From assembly GCF_036075115.1 (NCBI RefSeq), contig NZ_CP107958.1:4650001-4714000 (forward strand): a stretch of 64,000 bases of DNA. Reading direction: 5' to 3'. Of this stretch, positions 25,839 to 34,238 are shown piece by piece. Position 1 is the first letter of the stretch. Each line of letters begins with the position of its first letter. The notes under the pieces were generated by a model that saw only the letters and a program-made list of their open reading frames with translations, did not search any database and had not been told where the DNA came from. The position numbers and the translations under genes were made by a program. The DNA is from Streptomyces sp. NBC_00377 (GTDB taxonomy: Bacteria > Actinomycetota > Actinomycetes > Streptomycetales > Streptomycetaceae).

Positions 25839-26375
25839 TCACCCGTAGGTATCACCGGGACCGGTGCTCCCAGGGGCCCTGAGGGGGCCGTAACGGCGCG
25901 CGGGACCGCTGGGGCCGAGCACCTTGATCTGCCGCACGGCACCGTGCCCCAGATCCTCGTTGAGACGCGCGACCAGGGTCGGGGCGAGCAGCCGCAGGTT
26001 CGTCGCCCAGGCCGTCGAGTCGCAGCGCACGATCAGCACCCGCTCGTCCTCGTCGTACTTCTCCGGCACACAGTGCTTGGCCACGTCCTCGCCGACGATC
26101 TCGGGCCAGCGGCCCATCACACCGCCCACCGCGGCCGGCGCCTCCCACCCGCGCTCGGTGAGCAGCCGGTTTATCGCCGCGCCCAGCGCCATGGGGTCGC
26201 GGCCGTCGGCACGCGCACCCGAGCGCAGGCCGCCACCACGCCGCGCCTGCTTCTTCTGCTGAGCCGCGTCCCCACGCGCGCGTGCCTGCTCCCGGGCGGC
26301 CCTCAACGCCACCCGTGCGAGATCGACGCCGGAGGGCTCGGGGACGCGCTTCGCGGCAGGCTCCTCGGCGGTCAT
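25839..26375 (-). CDS. dciA: DUF721 / DciA-type replicative helicase loader
   Basis: 178-aa protein. The N-terminal third is basic and alanine-rich. The DUF721 core (about residues 60-150) has LLTERGWEAPAAVGGVMGRWPEIVG and RVLIVRCDSTAWATNLRLLAPTLVARLN, a KH-like fold. DUF721 proteins (DciA) deliver or stimulate DnaB helicase in bacteria that lack DnaC/DnaI, including actinobacteria. The ATG at 26375 overlaps the recF stop as ATGA. Its place in the dnaN-recF-gyrB cluster agrees with a replication role. Confidence 0.92.
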   Translation of the reverse strand: MTAEEPAAKRVPEPSGVDLARVALRAAREQARARGDAAQQKKQARRGGGLRSGARADGRDPMALGAAINRLLTERGWEAPAAVGGVMGRWPEIVGEDVAKHCVPEKYDEDERVLIVRCDSTAWATNLRLLAPTLVARLNEDLGHGAVRQIKVLGPSGPARRYGPLRAPGSTGPGDTYG

Positions 26376-27493
26376 ACGCGCTCCACCGTCCCCTCGGCCA
26401 CGGCGTACCGGGCACCCGCGAGCACATGCGGCACGTCGTCGTCGACCGCCGCCGTCACCAGGACCTGCTCGCCGGGTGCCACCAGCTCGGCCAGCCGCTC
26501 CCGCCGACGCACGTCCAGCTCGGCGAAGACGTCGTCCAGTACCAGCACCGGCTCGTTGCCCTCGGCCCGCAGCAGGTCGTACGAGGCCAGCCGCAGCGCC
26601 AGCGCGTACGACCACGACTCGCCGTGGGAGGCGTACCCCTTGGCGGGCAGCTGACCGAGCTTGAGGACCACGTCGTCCCGGTGCGGGCCCACCAGCGTGA
26701 CGCCCCGCTCGATCTCCTGCTTGCGGACGTCCGCGAGAGCGGCCATCAGCTGCCCGTACAGGTCCTCACGCGTGTGTGCCTCACCGGGCGCGGACGGCTT
26801 GTACTCCAGGGCCACGGGACCGCCACCGGGCGCCAGTTGCTCGTACGCCTTGTCGGCCAGCGGCTGGATCGCGGCGACCAGGTCGAGACGCTGGGCGAGC
26901 AGCTCGGCGCCCACGCGCGCAAGGTGCTGGTCCCACACGTCCAGGGTCGACAGGTCCATGGACCGCCCGCCGTGCCGCCGGGCGAGCGCGGCCGTCTTGA
27001 GCAGCGTGTTGCGCTGCTTGAGCACCCGCTCGTAGTCCGAGCGCACACCCGCCATCCGCGGGGAGCGCGCGGTGATCAGCTCGTCGAGGAAACGGCGCCG
27101 CTCACCGGGATCGCCCTTGATCAGCGCGAGATCCTCCGGCGCGAACAGCACGGTCCGCACGATGCCCAGCACATCACGCGGCCTGACCTGCGAAGACCTG
27201 TTGATGCGCGCGCGGTTGGCCTTGCCCGGGTTCAGCTCCAGCTCGACCAGTTGCTGCCGCTCGCCCTGTCTGATCTGCGCCCGGACGATGGCCCGGTCGG
27301 CGCCCATGCGGACCAGGGGCGCATCCGAGGAGACCCGGTGGCTGCCGAGGGTGGCGAGGTACCCGACGGCCTCGACGAGGTTCGTCTTGCCCTGCCCGTT
27401 GGGGCCCACGAACGAGGTGACGCCCGGGTCCAGTGGAACCTCGACCCGGGCGTACGAGCGGAAGTCGGCCAGCGACAGATGCGTGACGTGCAT
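26372..27493 (-). CDS. recF: DNA replication/repair protein RecF
   Basis: 373-aa SMC-like ATPase that binds single-strand gaps and helps RecO/RecR load RecA. The Walker A motif is GPNGQGKTN (residues 30-38). The signature and Walker B region near the C terminus reads LALRLASYDLL and PVLVLDDVFAELD. The ATG at 27493 gives the standard start MHVTHLSLADFRSY. It is followed by dciA with a 4-base overlap and preceded by gnd 53 bases upstream on the same strand. Confidence 0.98.
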   Translation of the reverse strand: MHVTHLSLADFRSYARVEVPLDPGVTSFVGPNGQGKTNLVEAVGYLATLGSHRVSSDAPLVRMGADRAIVRAQIRQGERQQLVELELNPGKANRARINRSSQVRPRDVLGIVRTVLFAPEDLALIKGDPGERRRFLDELITARSPRMAGVRSDYERVLKQRNTLLKTAALARRHGGRSMDLSTLDVWDQHLARVGAELLAQRLDLVAAIQPLADKAYEQLAPGGGPVALEYKPSAPGEAHTREDLYGQLMAALADVRKQEIERGVTLVGPHRDDVVLKLGQLPAKGYASHGESWSYALALRLASYDLLRAEGNEPVLVLDDVFAELDVRRRERLAELVAPGEQVLVTAAVDDDVPHVLAGARYAVAEGTVERV

Positions 27494-27546
27494 GGTCGTT
27501 CGCCGACCTCCCCCAGCGTTGTGGATCGCGGTGGCGACCCTGTGGA

Positions 27547-28422
27547 CTACTTCTTCTCGACCGCGTGGCCGCCGAACTGGTTGCGCAGCGCCGCGATCAT
27601 CTTCATCTGCGGCGAGTCGTCCTGACGGGACGCGAACCGCGCGAACAGCGAGGCCGTGATCGCGGGCAGCGGCACGGCGTTGTCGATGGCGGCCTCGACC
27701 GTCCAGCGGCCCTCGCCGGAGTCCTGCGCGAAGCCGCGCAGCTTGTCGAGGTGCTCGTCCTCGTCGAGGGCGTTGACCGCCAGGTCGAGCAGCCAGGAGC
27801 GGATGACCGTGCCCTCCTGCCAGGAGCGGAAGACCTCACGCACGTCCGTGACGGAGTCGACCTTCTCCAGCAGCTCCCAGCCCTCGGCGTAGGCCTGCAT
27901 CATGGCGTACTCGATGCCGTTGTGGACCATCTTCGCGAAGTGGCCGGCGCCGACCTTCCCGGCGTGCACCGCGCCGAAGTCGCCCTCGGGCTTGAGCGCG
28001 TCGAAGACCGGCTGCACCTTCGCCACGTGTGCGGCGTCGCCGCCGTACATCAGCGCGTAGCCGTTCTCCAGGCCCCAGACGCCGCCGGAGACGCCGCAGT
28101 CGACGAAGCCGATGCCCTTGGCGGCCAGCTCCTCGGCGTGCTTCTCGTCGTCCGTCCAGCGGGAGTTGCCGCCGTCCACGACGACATCGCCGGGCTCCAG
28201 CAGTTCGGCGAGCTCGTCGACGGTCGACTGGGTGGCCGCACCCGCCGGGACCATCACCCAGATCACGCGCGGACCCTTGAGCTTGCCCACGAGTTCCTCG
28301 AGGCTGTGGACATCGGCGAGGTCCGGGTTGCGGTCGTATCCGACGACGGTGTGGCCCGCGCGGCGGATCCGCTCGCGCATGTTGCCGCCCATCTTGCCGA
28401 GGCCGATGAGACCGAGCTCCAT
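27547..28422 (-). CDS. gnd: 6-phosphogluconate dehydrogenase (decarboxylating), short type
   Basis: 291-aa oxidoreductase of the pentose phosphate pathway, converting 6-phosphogluconate to ribulose 5-phosphate, CO2 and NAD(P)H. The Rossmann motif GLGKMG is at residues 7-12, DGGNS and VSGGVWG line the substrate site, and the catalytic lysine is in KMVHNGIEYAMMQ. The length matches the roughly 300-aa (often NAD-linked) group, not the 470-aa enzymes of enteric bacteria. The gene sits between dnaN and recF, a known Streptomyces insertion relative to most bacteria. Confidence 0.96.
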   Translation of the reverse strand: MELGLIGLGKMGGNMRERIRRAGHTVVGYDRNPDLADVHSLEELVGKLKGPRVIWVMVPAGAATQSTVDELAELLEPGDVVVDGGNSRWTDDEKHAEELAAKGIGFVDCGVSGGVWGLENGYALMYGGDAAHVAKVQPVFDALKPEGDFGAVHAGKVGAGHFAKMVHNGIEYAMMQAYAEGWELLEKVDSVTDVREVFRSWQEGTVIRSWLLDLAVNALDEDEHLDKLRGFAQDSGEGRWTVEAAIDNAVPLPAITASLFARFASRQDDSPQMKMIAALRNQFGGHAVEKK

Positions 28423-28624
28423 CAGTTGTTCCTTAGGTCGCTGTGTGGCGTGTGGGGCACCTTCGTACCCATGTCCGAGCCTAAACCCGGACCGTCACGC
28501 ACACCTGTGGGCATACGCGCTCAGACGTACGACCCCACCTGGGGATTCACCGGTGACTTCTCCCCAGGGACCGCCCCGGTCGTCCACCGTCTGTGGACAA
28601 CCGTCCGGACTCACGGCACCCGCG
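28423..28624. promoter_or_regulatory. gnd-dnaN spacer with a perfect DnaA box
   Basis: A TGTGGACAA sequence at 28592-28600 is the exact complement of the Streptomyces consensus TTGTCCACA, and a 10-bp palindrome TCACCGGTGA lies at 28547-28556. This spacer holds the end of the dnaN transcript and probably the gnd promoter, so DnaA could influence gnd-recF expression or simply bind near oriC. Confidence 0.55.
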
Positions 28625-29755
28625 TCAGCCGCTCAGACGCACCGGCATGATCAGGTACTTGTAGGCGTCGTCCGCCTCCGCGTCCAGAGCCGGCTTGCCG
28701 CTGAGCAGCGCGGGCTTCGTGGACGTCGTGAAGGACAGCTGGGCGACGGGTGAGTCGATGGCGCTCAAGCCGTCCAGCAGGAAGGTCGGGTTGAAGGCGA
28801 TCGAGATGTCGTCGCCCTCGAGCTGTGCGTCGACCCGCTCCACAGCCTGTGCGTCGTCGCTGGAGCCGGCCTCCAGGATGAGCACGCCCTGCTCGAAGCT
28901 GAGGCGCACCGGGGTGTTGCGCTCGGCGACCAGGGCCACGCGCTTGACGGCCTCCACGAAGGGGGCGGTCTCGATCACGGCGACGGAGTTGAACTCCGTC
29001 GGGAACAGGGTGCGGTACTTCGGGAGGTCGCCCTCCAGAAGCCGGGTGGTCGTACGCCGACCCGCGCCCTCGAAGCCGATCAGGCCCTCGCCCGAGCCGG
29101 ACCCGGAGAGCGCCAGGATGACGCTGTCGCCGCTCGTGAGCGCCTTGGCGGTGTCCAGGAGCGTCTTGGCGGGCACCAGGGCGACCGCGGAGGCCTCGGG
29201 GTTCTCCGGCTTCCACAGGAACTCGCGGACGGCGAAGCGGTAGCGGTCGGTGGACGCCAGCGTGACCGTGTCGCCCTCGATCTCGATGCGCACACCGGTG
29301 AGGACGGGCAGCGTGTCGTCACGGCCGGCGGCGATGGCCACCTGAGCGGCGGCGGAGGCGAAGACCTCGCCGGGGACCGTGCCCGTCGCGTTCGGCATCT
29401 GCGGCAGGGACGGGTACTCCTCCACAGGCAGTGTGTGCAGGGTGAAGCGCGAGGAGCCGCAGACCACCGTCGCCCGTACACCGTCCGTGGAGATCTCCAC
29501 GGGCCGGTTGGGCAGGGCGCGGCAGATGTCCGCCAGCAGGCGGCCGGAGACGAGGACCGTGCCCTCCTCCTCGACCTCGGTCTCGACGGAGACCCGCGCC
29601 GAGACCTCGTAGTCGAAGCTGGACAGACTCAGCTGGCCGTCCTCGGCCTTCAGCAGCAGGCCGGCGAGGACAGGCGCCGGCGGACGGGCCGGGAGGCTGC
29701 GTGCCGCCCAGGCCACGGCCTCCGCGAGTACGTCGCGTTCCACCCGGATCTTCAC
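28625..29755 (-). CDS. dnaN: DNA polymerase III beta sliding clamp
   Basis: 376-aa ring-forming processivity clamp. The three repeated clamp folds are recognisable by length and by conserved stretches: N-terminal VKIRVERDVLAEAVAWAARSLP, the middle DDTLPVLTGVRIE, and the C-terminal LLDGLSAID with the ending KYLIMPVRL(S)G. The GTG at 29755 has AGGAGG nine bases before it. A longer in-frame start at 29869 adds an unrelated arginine/glutamine-rich leader. It is transcribed away from oriC. Confidence 0.98.
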   Translation of the reverse strand: MKIRVERDVLAEAVAWAARSLPARPPAPVLAGLLLKAEDGQLSLSSFDYEVSARVSVETEVEEEGTVLVSGRLLADICRALPNRPVEISTDGVRATVVCGSSRFTLHTLPVEEYPSLPQMPNATGTVPGEVFASAAAQVAIAAGRDDTLPVLTGVRIEIEGDTVTLASTDRYRFAVREFLWKPENPEASAVALVPAKTLLDTAKALTSGDSVILALSGSGSGEGLIGFEGAGRRTTTRLLEGDLPKYRTLFPTEFNSVAVIETAPFVEAVKRVALVAERNTPVRLSFEQGVLILEAGSSDDAQAVERVDAQLEGDDISIAFNPTFLLDGLSAIDSPVAQLSFTTSTKPALLSGKPALDAEADDAYKYLIMPVRLSG

Positions 29756-29939
29756 TCTTGCCGCCTCCTGCTGTTGCCGGCGCTTCTCGCCCTGCCTGGC
29801 CTTCGTCGTCTGTCTCGGTGTGGTCGGCCCCGGTGAGGGGCAGGACCACCGGGGAACAGTCTGACGCACCGCACTGACAGTCGGTGCCCCTCGGGGTCAA
29901 GTCGTGACGAGGGGCAGCCGGGCACCGGAGAGCGAGTTG

Positions 29940-30560
29940 TGCACAGGACCCCCTTCTAAACGGATTTCTCGCTCTCTCTAGTCGGGAGTAGTAGTAGGGG
30001 CTGTGGAAACGGTGGATAACTGTGTTTCCGCAGCTCAGAGGCGATATTTTGTCCACTGGCCCTGTGGGCGGCGGCGGTGGATAACCGGGGCCTTCTGTGG
30101 AGAACAGAAAGTTCTGCACACTCCGTGCACAGGCTGAGGCGAGTTGTCCCCAGCGGCGTCCCCAGGTTTACCCGTCTTTCCCACAGGCCAACCCGGCACC
30201 TTCGTGTGACGCCTTTCACTCGACCCGGTGAGGAGGCGCGCCGCGTTGCCGAACAGTGGACAGCGATGTGGAGAAGCCCCGGATCGCTGGGGACAACCGG
30301 CCCCAACCTGTGGGTTGTCGGTGGACAACTCCATGCACAGCCTGTGGATCATTTCTTTGTCCACAGGCTGTGGAAATCCTTCGTCCACGAATCCACAGGC
30401 AGGTGACCTGCTCTGATCGTCCCGCACCGCGAACACCTGTGGACACAGTCTGGACAACTTCCCGGTCCCCAGGGTGTGGACGGGAAAAAGTCACCGAATC
30501 TGTGGAGAGTGGCCGTAACCCGGCTCTTAATCGAACACCGGGTGAGCGGCGGGCGACCGC
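29940..30560. other. oriC: Chromosomal origin of replication, oriC
   Basis: The non-coding region between dnaN and dnaA is crowded with DnaA boxes in both orientations. TTGTCCACA at 30357-30365 is perfect. One-mismatch copies lie at 30049 (+), 30144 (+), 30288 (-), 30320 (-), 30438 (-) and 30449 (-). Looser GGTGGATAA forms are at 30011 and 30077. Sequence is locally less GC-rich (GCGATATTTTGTCC, ATTTCTTTG). Box density, position and the surrounding genes leave little doubt. Exact limits and the unwinding site cannot be fixed by eye. Confidence 0.93.
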
Positions 30561-30865
30561 CACCCACCGCGGTCCGGCCGGGTTCGGCCCGGATTCCGGC
30601 CCTCGCGGGTGCTGATTCGGGTGCTGATTCGGGTGCGGATGCGGCTTCGGTTCGGCGTGACGCGGCGCGGGACCGGCCGTGGTCCGGCGTGGGCCCGCGC
30701 CGATCCCCACTGAGCGAACGCGTCGTCGTCGGGCGTCCTGTGGGCTGTGGGACGACCCTCGCGCCCCGCGGGCTGTGCGGCGACGCGCGGCGGGACGAGG
30801 GCCGGTCAGGGGCCGGGCGGCGACGGCTGCCTCCGCCGGTCCACGCGCCTGCTCCGGGACGACGA
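30561..30865. other. GC-rich spacer between the DnaA-box cluster and the dnaA terminator
   Basis: About 300 bases with no DnaA box and no convincing gene. It includes a short direct repeat (GGTGCTGATTC-like and GGGTGCGGATGC) near 30607-30640. Open frames here are typical random high-GC frames. Confidence 0.5.
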
Positions 30866-30899
30866 AGGGCGCCCACGGATCTCCCTCCGGGGGCGCCCT
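30866..30899 (-). terminator. Terminator after dnaA, protecting oriC
   Basis: AGGGCGCCC (30866-30874) pairs perfectly with GGGCGCCCT (30891-30899), with a smaller CGGA/TCCG stem inside. It lies 33 bases beyond the dnaA stop and would keep dnaA transcripts from running into oriC. Confidence 0.8.
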
Positions 30900-30931
30900 C
30901 GGCGACGTCTGAGGCGCGTTCCTCCGCGCGG

Positions 30932-32974
30932 TCAGCCGTTCTTGATGCGGTTCGTCAGCTCGGTCACCTGGTTGTAGATGGAGCGCCGCTCCGCCATGAG
31001 ATTGCGGATCTTGCGGTCCGCGTGCATGACGGTCGTGTGGTCGCGGCCGCCGAACAGCGCGCCGATCTTCGGCAGCGACAGGTCCGTCAGCTCGCGGCAC
31101 AGATACATGGCGATCTGGCGGGCCGTCACCAGCGCGCGCCCGCGGGAGGTGCCGCACAGATCCTCGACGGTCAGCCCGAAGTAGTCGGCGGTCGCGCCCA
31201 TGATGGCCGTCGAGGTGATCTCGGGGGCCGAGTCCTCACCGCCGGGGATCAGGTCCTTCAGGACGATCTCCGTCAGCCCCAGGTCCACCGGCTGCCGGTT
31301 GAGCGACGCGAACGCCGTCACCCGGATCAGCGCGCCCTCCAGCTCGCGGATGTTGCGCGAGATCCGGGACGCGATGAACTCCAGCACCTCCGGCGGGGCG
31401 TTCAGCTGCTCCTGCACCGCCTTCTTGCGGAGGATCGCGATACGCGTCTCCAGCTCCGGCGGCTGGACGTCGGTGGTCAGGCCCCACTCGAAGCGGTTGC
31501 GCAGCCGGTCCTCCAGGGTCACCAGCTGCCGGGGCGGCCGGTCGCTGGAGAGCACGATCTGCTTGTTGGCGTTGTGGAGGGTGTTGAAGGTGTGGAAGAA
31601 CTCCTCCTGCGTCGACTCCTTGTCCGCGAGGAACTGGATGTCGTCGACGAGCAGGATGTCCATCTCGCGGTACCGCTTGCGGAAGCTGTCGCCCTTGCCG
31701 TCGCGGATGGAGTTGATGAACTCGTTGGTGAACTCCTCGGAACTCACGTACCGCACCCGCGTGCCCGGGTAGAGGCTTCGCGCGTAGTGTCCGATGGCGT
31801 GCAGCAGGTGCGTCTTGCCGAGACCCGACTCCCCGTAGATGAAAAGGGGGTTGTAGGCCTTCGCGGGCGCCTCGGCGACGGCGACGGCGGCCGCGTGCGC
31901 GAACCGGTTGGAGGCACCGATGACGAACGTGTCGAAGAGGTACTTCGGGTTCAGGCGCGCGGTCGGCTCACCGGGGCCGGGCGTCGGCGAGGACTGCTTG
32001 GCCGACTGTCCGGGGCCGAGAGGCTGGCCCGGGCCGCCGCGGTGCGGATGACCGGGCCCGGACGACTGATCGGACAGATCACGCCGACCGCTGTCGCGCT
32101 GGTCGTAGTCGGAGCGCGACGGCTCGTACTCCGAGCGCTTCTGCTCGTACGGCGAGGGGTCGTACGGCGGCCGCTCCATCGACTGGGGGCGGTAGTCCTG
32201 CGACGGCGGACCGTAGGAGTCCTGCTGTGACGGGGCGCCGTACGGGGCCTGGGAGGCCGGCCCGCCGTAGGTGTCCTGCGACGAGGGCGACGCGTAGGGG
32301 TCACGCTCGGGGAAGCCGAGCCGCTGCTGCTGCCAGCTGTACTCGTCCTGCTGCGGCCGCGGCCAGGCGCCGGGCTCCGGGCGCTGGTACTCGGACGGGT
32401 ACGCGGGCCTCGCCGTGGGCAGTTGATCCGGGCGCTGGTCCGGGCGCTGGTCCGGGCGCTGGTCCGGGCGCTGGTCGGGGCGCTGGTCCGGGCGCGAGCC
32501 GGGAAGCTGGTCGCCGGGCGTCGGGGGCAGCTGTTCGGCGCGGTGCCTGCCGTAGCCCTCGTACTGGCTTTCGTACGGCTTGTCGTACCCGGTGTCGTAG
32601 CGGCCGTCCTGGCCGTCGTAGGGGCCTGCGGGGAGTTCGGGCTCTTCATAGCGGGACGGCTGCTGCACGGGAGGCGCCGGCGGGGCCGGGGCTTCGCCTA
32701 CGGAGTCGTCGACGGTGATCGCGATACGGATCGGCCGCCCGCACTCGCGGCTCAGCGTCTCGCTGACGACCGGGGCCAGGCGTCCTTCGAGGACGTTCTT
32801 CGCGAACTCGTTGGGCACGGCGAGCAGAGCGGTGTCCGCGACCAGGGCCAGGGGCTGGCAGCGCCGGATCCAGTGCTCGTCCTTCACCTCGACACCCTGG
32901 CCGCGGCCCTCCCCGAGGAGCTGCTCCATTACGCGTGGCCACACTGCGGCAAGATCGGCAGGCACGTCAGCCAC
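30932..32974 (-). CDS. dnaA: Chromosomal replication initiator protein DnaA
   Basis: 680-aa AAA+ initiator, longer than the typical 450-500 aa because of a huge domain II. Domain I (about residues 1-90) begins MADVPADLAAVWPRVMEQLL. Domain II (about 95-330) is disordered and rich in Pro, Gln, Tyr and Asp, with tandem RPDQ units at about 160-182. Domain III has Walker A GESGLGKTH (about 383) and Walker B LLVDDIQFL (about 440). Domain IV carries the DNA-binding signature GRDHTTVMHADRKI. The GTG at 32974 is used. DnaA boxes in the upstream spacer suggest autoregulation. The gene is transcribed toward oriC. Confidence 0.99.
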   Translation of the reverse strand: MADVPADLAAVWPRVMEQLLGEGRGQGVEVKDEHWIRRCQPLALVADTALLAVPNEFAKNVLEGRLAPVVSETLSRECGRPIRIAITVDDSVGEAPAPPAPPVQQPSRYEEPELPAGPYDGQDGRYDTGYDKPYESQYEGYGRHRAEQLPPTPGDQLPGSRPDQRPDQRPDQRPDQRPDQRPDQLPTARPAYPSEYQRPEPGAWPRPQQDEYSWQQQRLGFPERDPYASPSSQDTYGGPASQAPYGAPSQQDSYGPPSQDYRPQSMERPPYDPSPYEQKRSEYEPSRSDYDQRDSGRRDLSDQSSGPGHPHRGGPGQPLGPGQSAKQSSPTPGPGEPTARLNPKYLFDTFVIGASNRFAHAAAVAVAEAPAKAYNPLFIYGESGLGKTHLLHAIGHYARSLYPGTRVRYVSSEEFTNEFINSIRDGKGDSFRKRYREMDILLVDDIQFLADKESTQEEFFHTFNTLHNANKQIVLSSDRPPRQLVTLEDRLRNRFEWGLTTDVQPPELETRIAILRKKAVQEQLNAPPEVLEFIASRISRNIRELEGALIRVTAFASLNRQPVDLGLTEIVLKDLIPGGEDSAPEITSTAIMGATADYFGLTVEDLCGTSRGRALVTARQIAMYLCRELTDLSLPKIGALFGGRDHTTVMHADRKIRNLMAERRSIYNQVTELTNRIKNG
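32427..32495 (-). repeat. 12-bp tandem repeats inside dnaA domain II
   Basis: About six copies of a 12-base unit (GCGCTGGTCCGG on the plus strand; one copy has a T-C-G-G-G-G variant) encode consecutive RPDQ tetrapeptides. The unit is a multiple of three, so copy-number change would leave the frame intact. Confidence 0.9.
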
Positions 32975-33348
32975 AGGGCACGCTCTCTCGTGGGTCCCAC
33001 GTACGTGTGGTTGTGGGACGGTCGGGATTCATATCGGGTGGGGCAGGGACAAAGGAACGAATCGGAGTTCAGCCACGGTAGTCAGGGCGACGGGACGGTT
33101 CAAGTTGTTGTCCCCAGCCTGTGGACAGTGTCGCCCGTGACCGCCGGTTTGACCGAATGGCGCAGCCGCGCGTACCGTAACCAGGTCGAGTTGTCGATGG
33201 CTGCTGCCGCCTGCCTCCGATGGGCACAGATCACGTCGGTGATCGGGAAGCGGTGCACTCGGGCGTTTAACCGCGAGCTACCTCGTGGGCGCACGGTGAC
33301 AGCCAGGACGGCACCCCGCCACCACCGATTGATTTCTGGAGCCCCCGA
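32975..33348. promoter_or_regulatory. dnaA/rpmH divergent promoter region with two DnaA boxes
   Basis: 374 bases between divergent dnaA and rpmH. TTGTCCCCA (33108-33116) and TGTGGACAG (33120-33128), each one mismatch from consensus, face each other with 3 bases between them. Paired boxes in the dnaA promoter are known in Streptomyces and fit DnaA autorepression. I cannot place the -10 and -35 boxes with confidence. Confidence 0.75.
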
Positions 33349-33486
33349 GTGAGCAAGCGCACCTTCCAGCCGAACAACCGTCGTCGCGCCAAGACCCACG
33401 GCTTCCGCCTGCGGATGCGCACCCGTGCCGGTCGCGCGATTCTCGCGAACCGCCGCAGCAAGGGTCGCGCCAACCTGTCCGCCTGA
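33349..33486 (+). CDS. rpmH: 50S ribosomal protein L34
   Basis: 45-aa highly basic ribosomal protein beginning MSKRTFQPNNRRRAKTHGFR and ending KGRANLSA, the full-length L34 signature. It is shorter than many gene callers' limit. The GTG at 33349 is the start. It is the first gene of the conserved rpmH-rnpA-yidD-yidC-jag-rsmG-parA-parB run and is 21 bases from rnpA. Confidence 0.98.
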   Translation: MSKRTFQPNNRRRAKTHGFRLRMRTRAGRAILANRRSKGRANLSA

Positions 33487-33507
33487 GCCTGATCAGGTCA
33501 TGACGTC

Positions 33508-33879
33508 GTGCTGCCTACCGAGCATCGGCTGAGGCGGCGCGAGGACTTCGCGACCGCGGTACGACGGGGTCGTCGGGCCGGCCGCCCGACCCTCGTGGTC
33601 CACCTTCGAAGCGGTGCAACGGACCCGCACGCGCCTGGGGAGAGCGCTCCCCCGACGCGTGCGGGTTTCGTCGTGAGCAAGGCCGTGGGCGGCGCGGTCG
33701 TGCGCAACAAGGTGAAACGCAGACTGCGTCATCTGATGCGCGACCGAGTCACCCTGTTCCCCCCCGGTAGCCTGGTAGTCGTACGGGCGCTGCCCGGGGC
33801 GGGCGACGCCGACCACGCACAGCTGGCCCAAGACCTGGATGCCGCCCTTCAACGGCTACTGGGAGGGGGCGCGCGATGA
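33508..33879 (+). CDS. rnpA: Ribonuclease P protein component
   Basis: 123-aa basic protein that binds the catalytic RNase P RNA and helps remove 5' leaders from pre-tRNA. It starts MLPTEHRLRRREDFATAVRRG, and the family signature is KAVGGAVVRNKVKRRLRHLMR. GTG start at 33508. The stop overlaps the yidD start as ATGA, so translation is coupled. The family identification is unambiguous. Confidence 0.97.
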   Translation: MLPTEHRLRRREDFATAVRRGRRAGRPTLVVHLRSGATDPHAPGESAPPTRAGFVVSKAVGGAVVRNKVKRRLRHLMRDRVTLFPPGSLVVVRALPGAGDADHAQLAQDLDAALQRLLGGGAR

Positions 33880-34235
33880 AGTACCCGCTGCTGGCTCTGA
33901 TCAAGCTCTACCAGTGGACGATCAGTCCGCTGCTGGGGCCGGTGTGCAAGTACTACCCGTCGTGCTCCCACTACGGCTACACGGCCATCGATCGGCACGG
34001 TGCGATCAAGGGAACGGCACTTACCGCCTGGCGGATCCTGCGGTGCAATCCGTGGTCGCTGGGCGGCGTGGACCATGTTCCGCCGCGCAAGCGCCCGCGG
34101 TGGCACGAAATGTTGCGTGACGCCTGGCGTGCACGCAGGGGCGGGACCTCCGCCGCCGAAACGGCCACCGAAGAGAACTTGACTTCTCCTTCGAGCCCGG
34201 CCGCAGAGACACCGTCCCATGCCCAAGGAGCATGA
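33876..34235 (+). CDS. yidD: Membrane protein insertion efficiency factor YidD
   Basis: 119-aa small membrane-associated protein that assists YidC. The core (residues 1-75) has the conserved LIKLYQWTISPLLGPVCKYYPSCSHYG with three cysteines and WRILRCNPWSLGGVD. A polar Ser/Thr/Ala tail of about 40 residues follows and is longer than in enterobacterial YidD. The ATG at 33876 overlaps the rnpA stop, and yidC starts 3 bases after its stop. Confidence 0.96.
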   Translation: MKYPLLALIKLYQWTISPLLGPVCKYYPSCSHYGYTAIDRHGAIKGTALTAWRILRCNPWSLGGVDHVPPRKRPRWHEMLRDAWRARRGGTSAAETATEENLTSPSSPAAETPSHAQGA

Positions 34236-34238
34236 TTA

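Noticed and set aside
25522..25882. Two overlapping plus-strand frames in the gyrB-dciA gap
   Set aside because: No ribosome site, span the dciA terminator and run opposite to both operons.
30476..32230. 584-codon plus-strand frame from oriC into dnaA
   Set aside because: Antisense of dnaA extended through GC-rich spacer; no start signal or domain.
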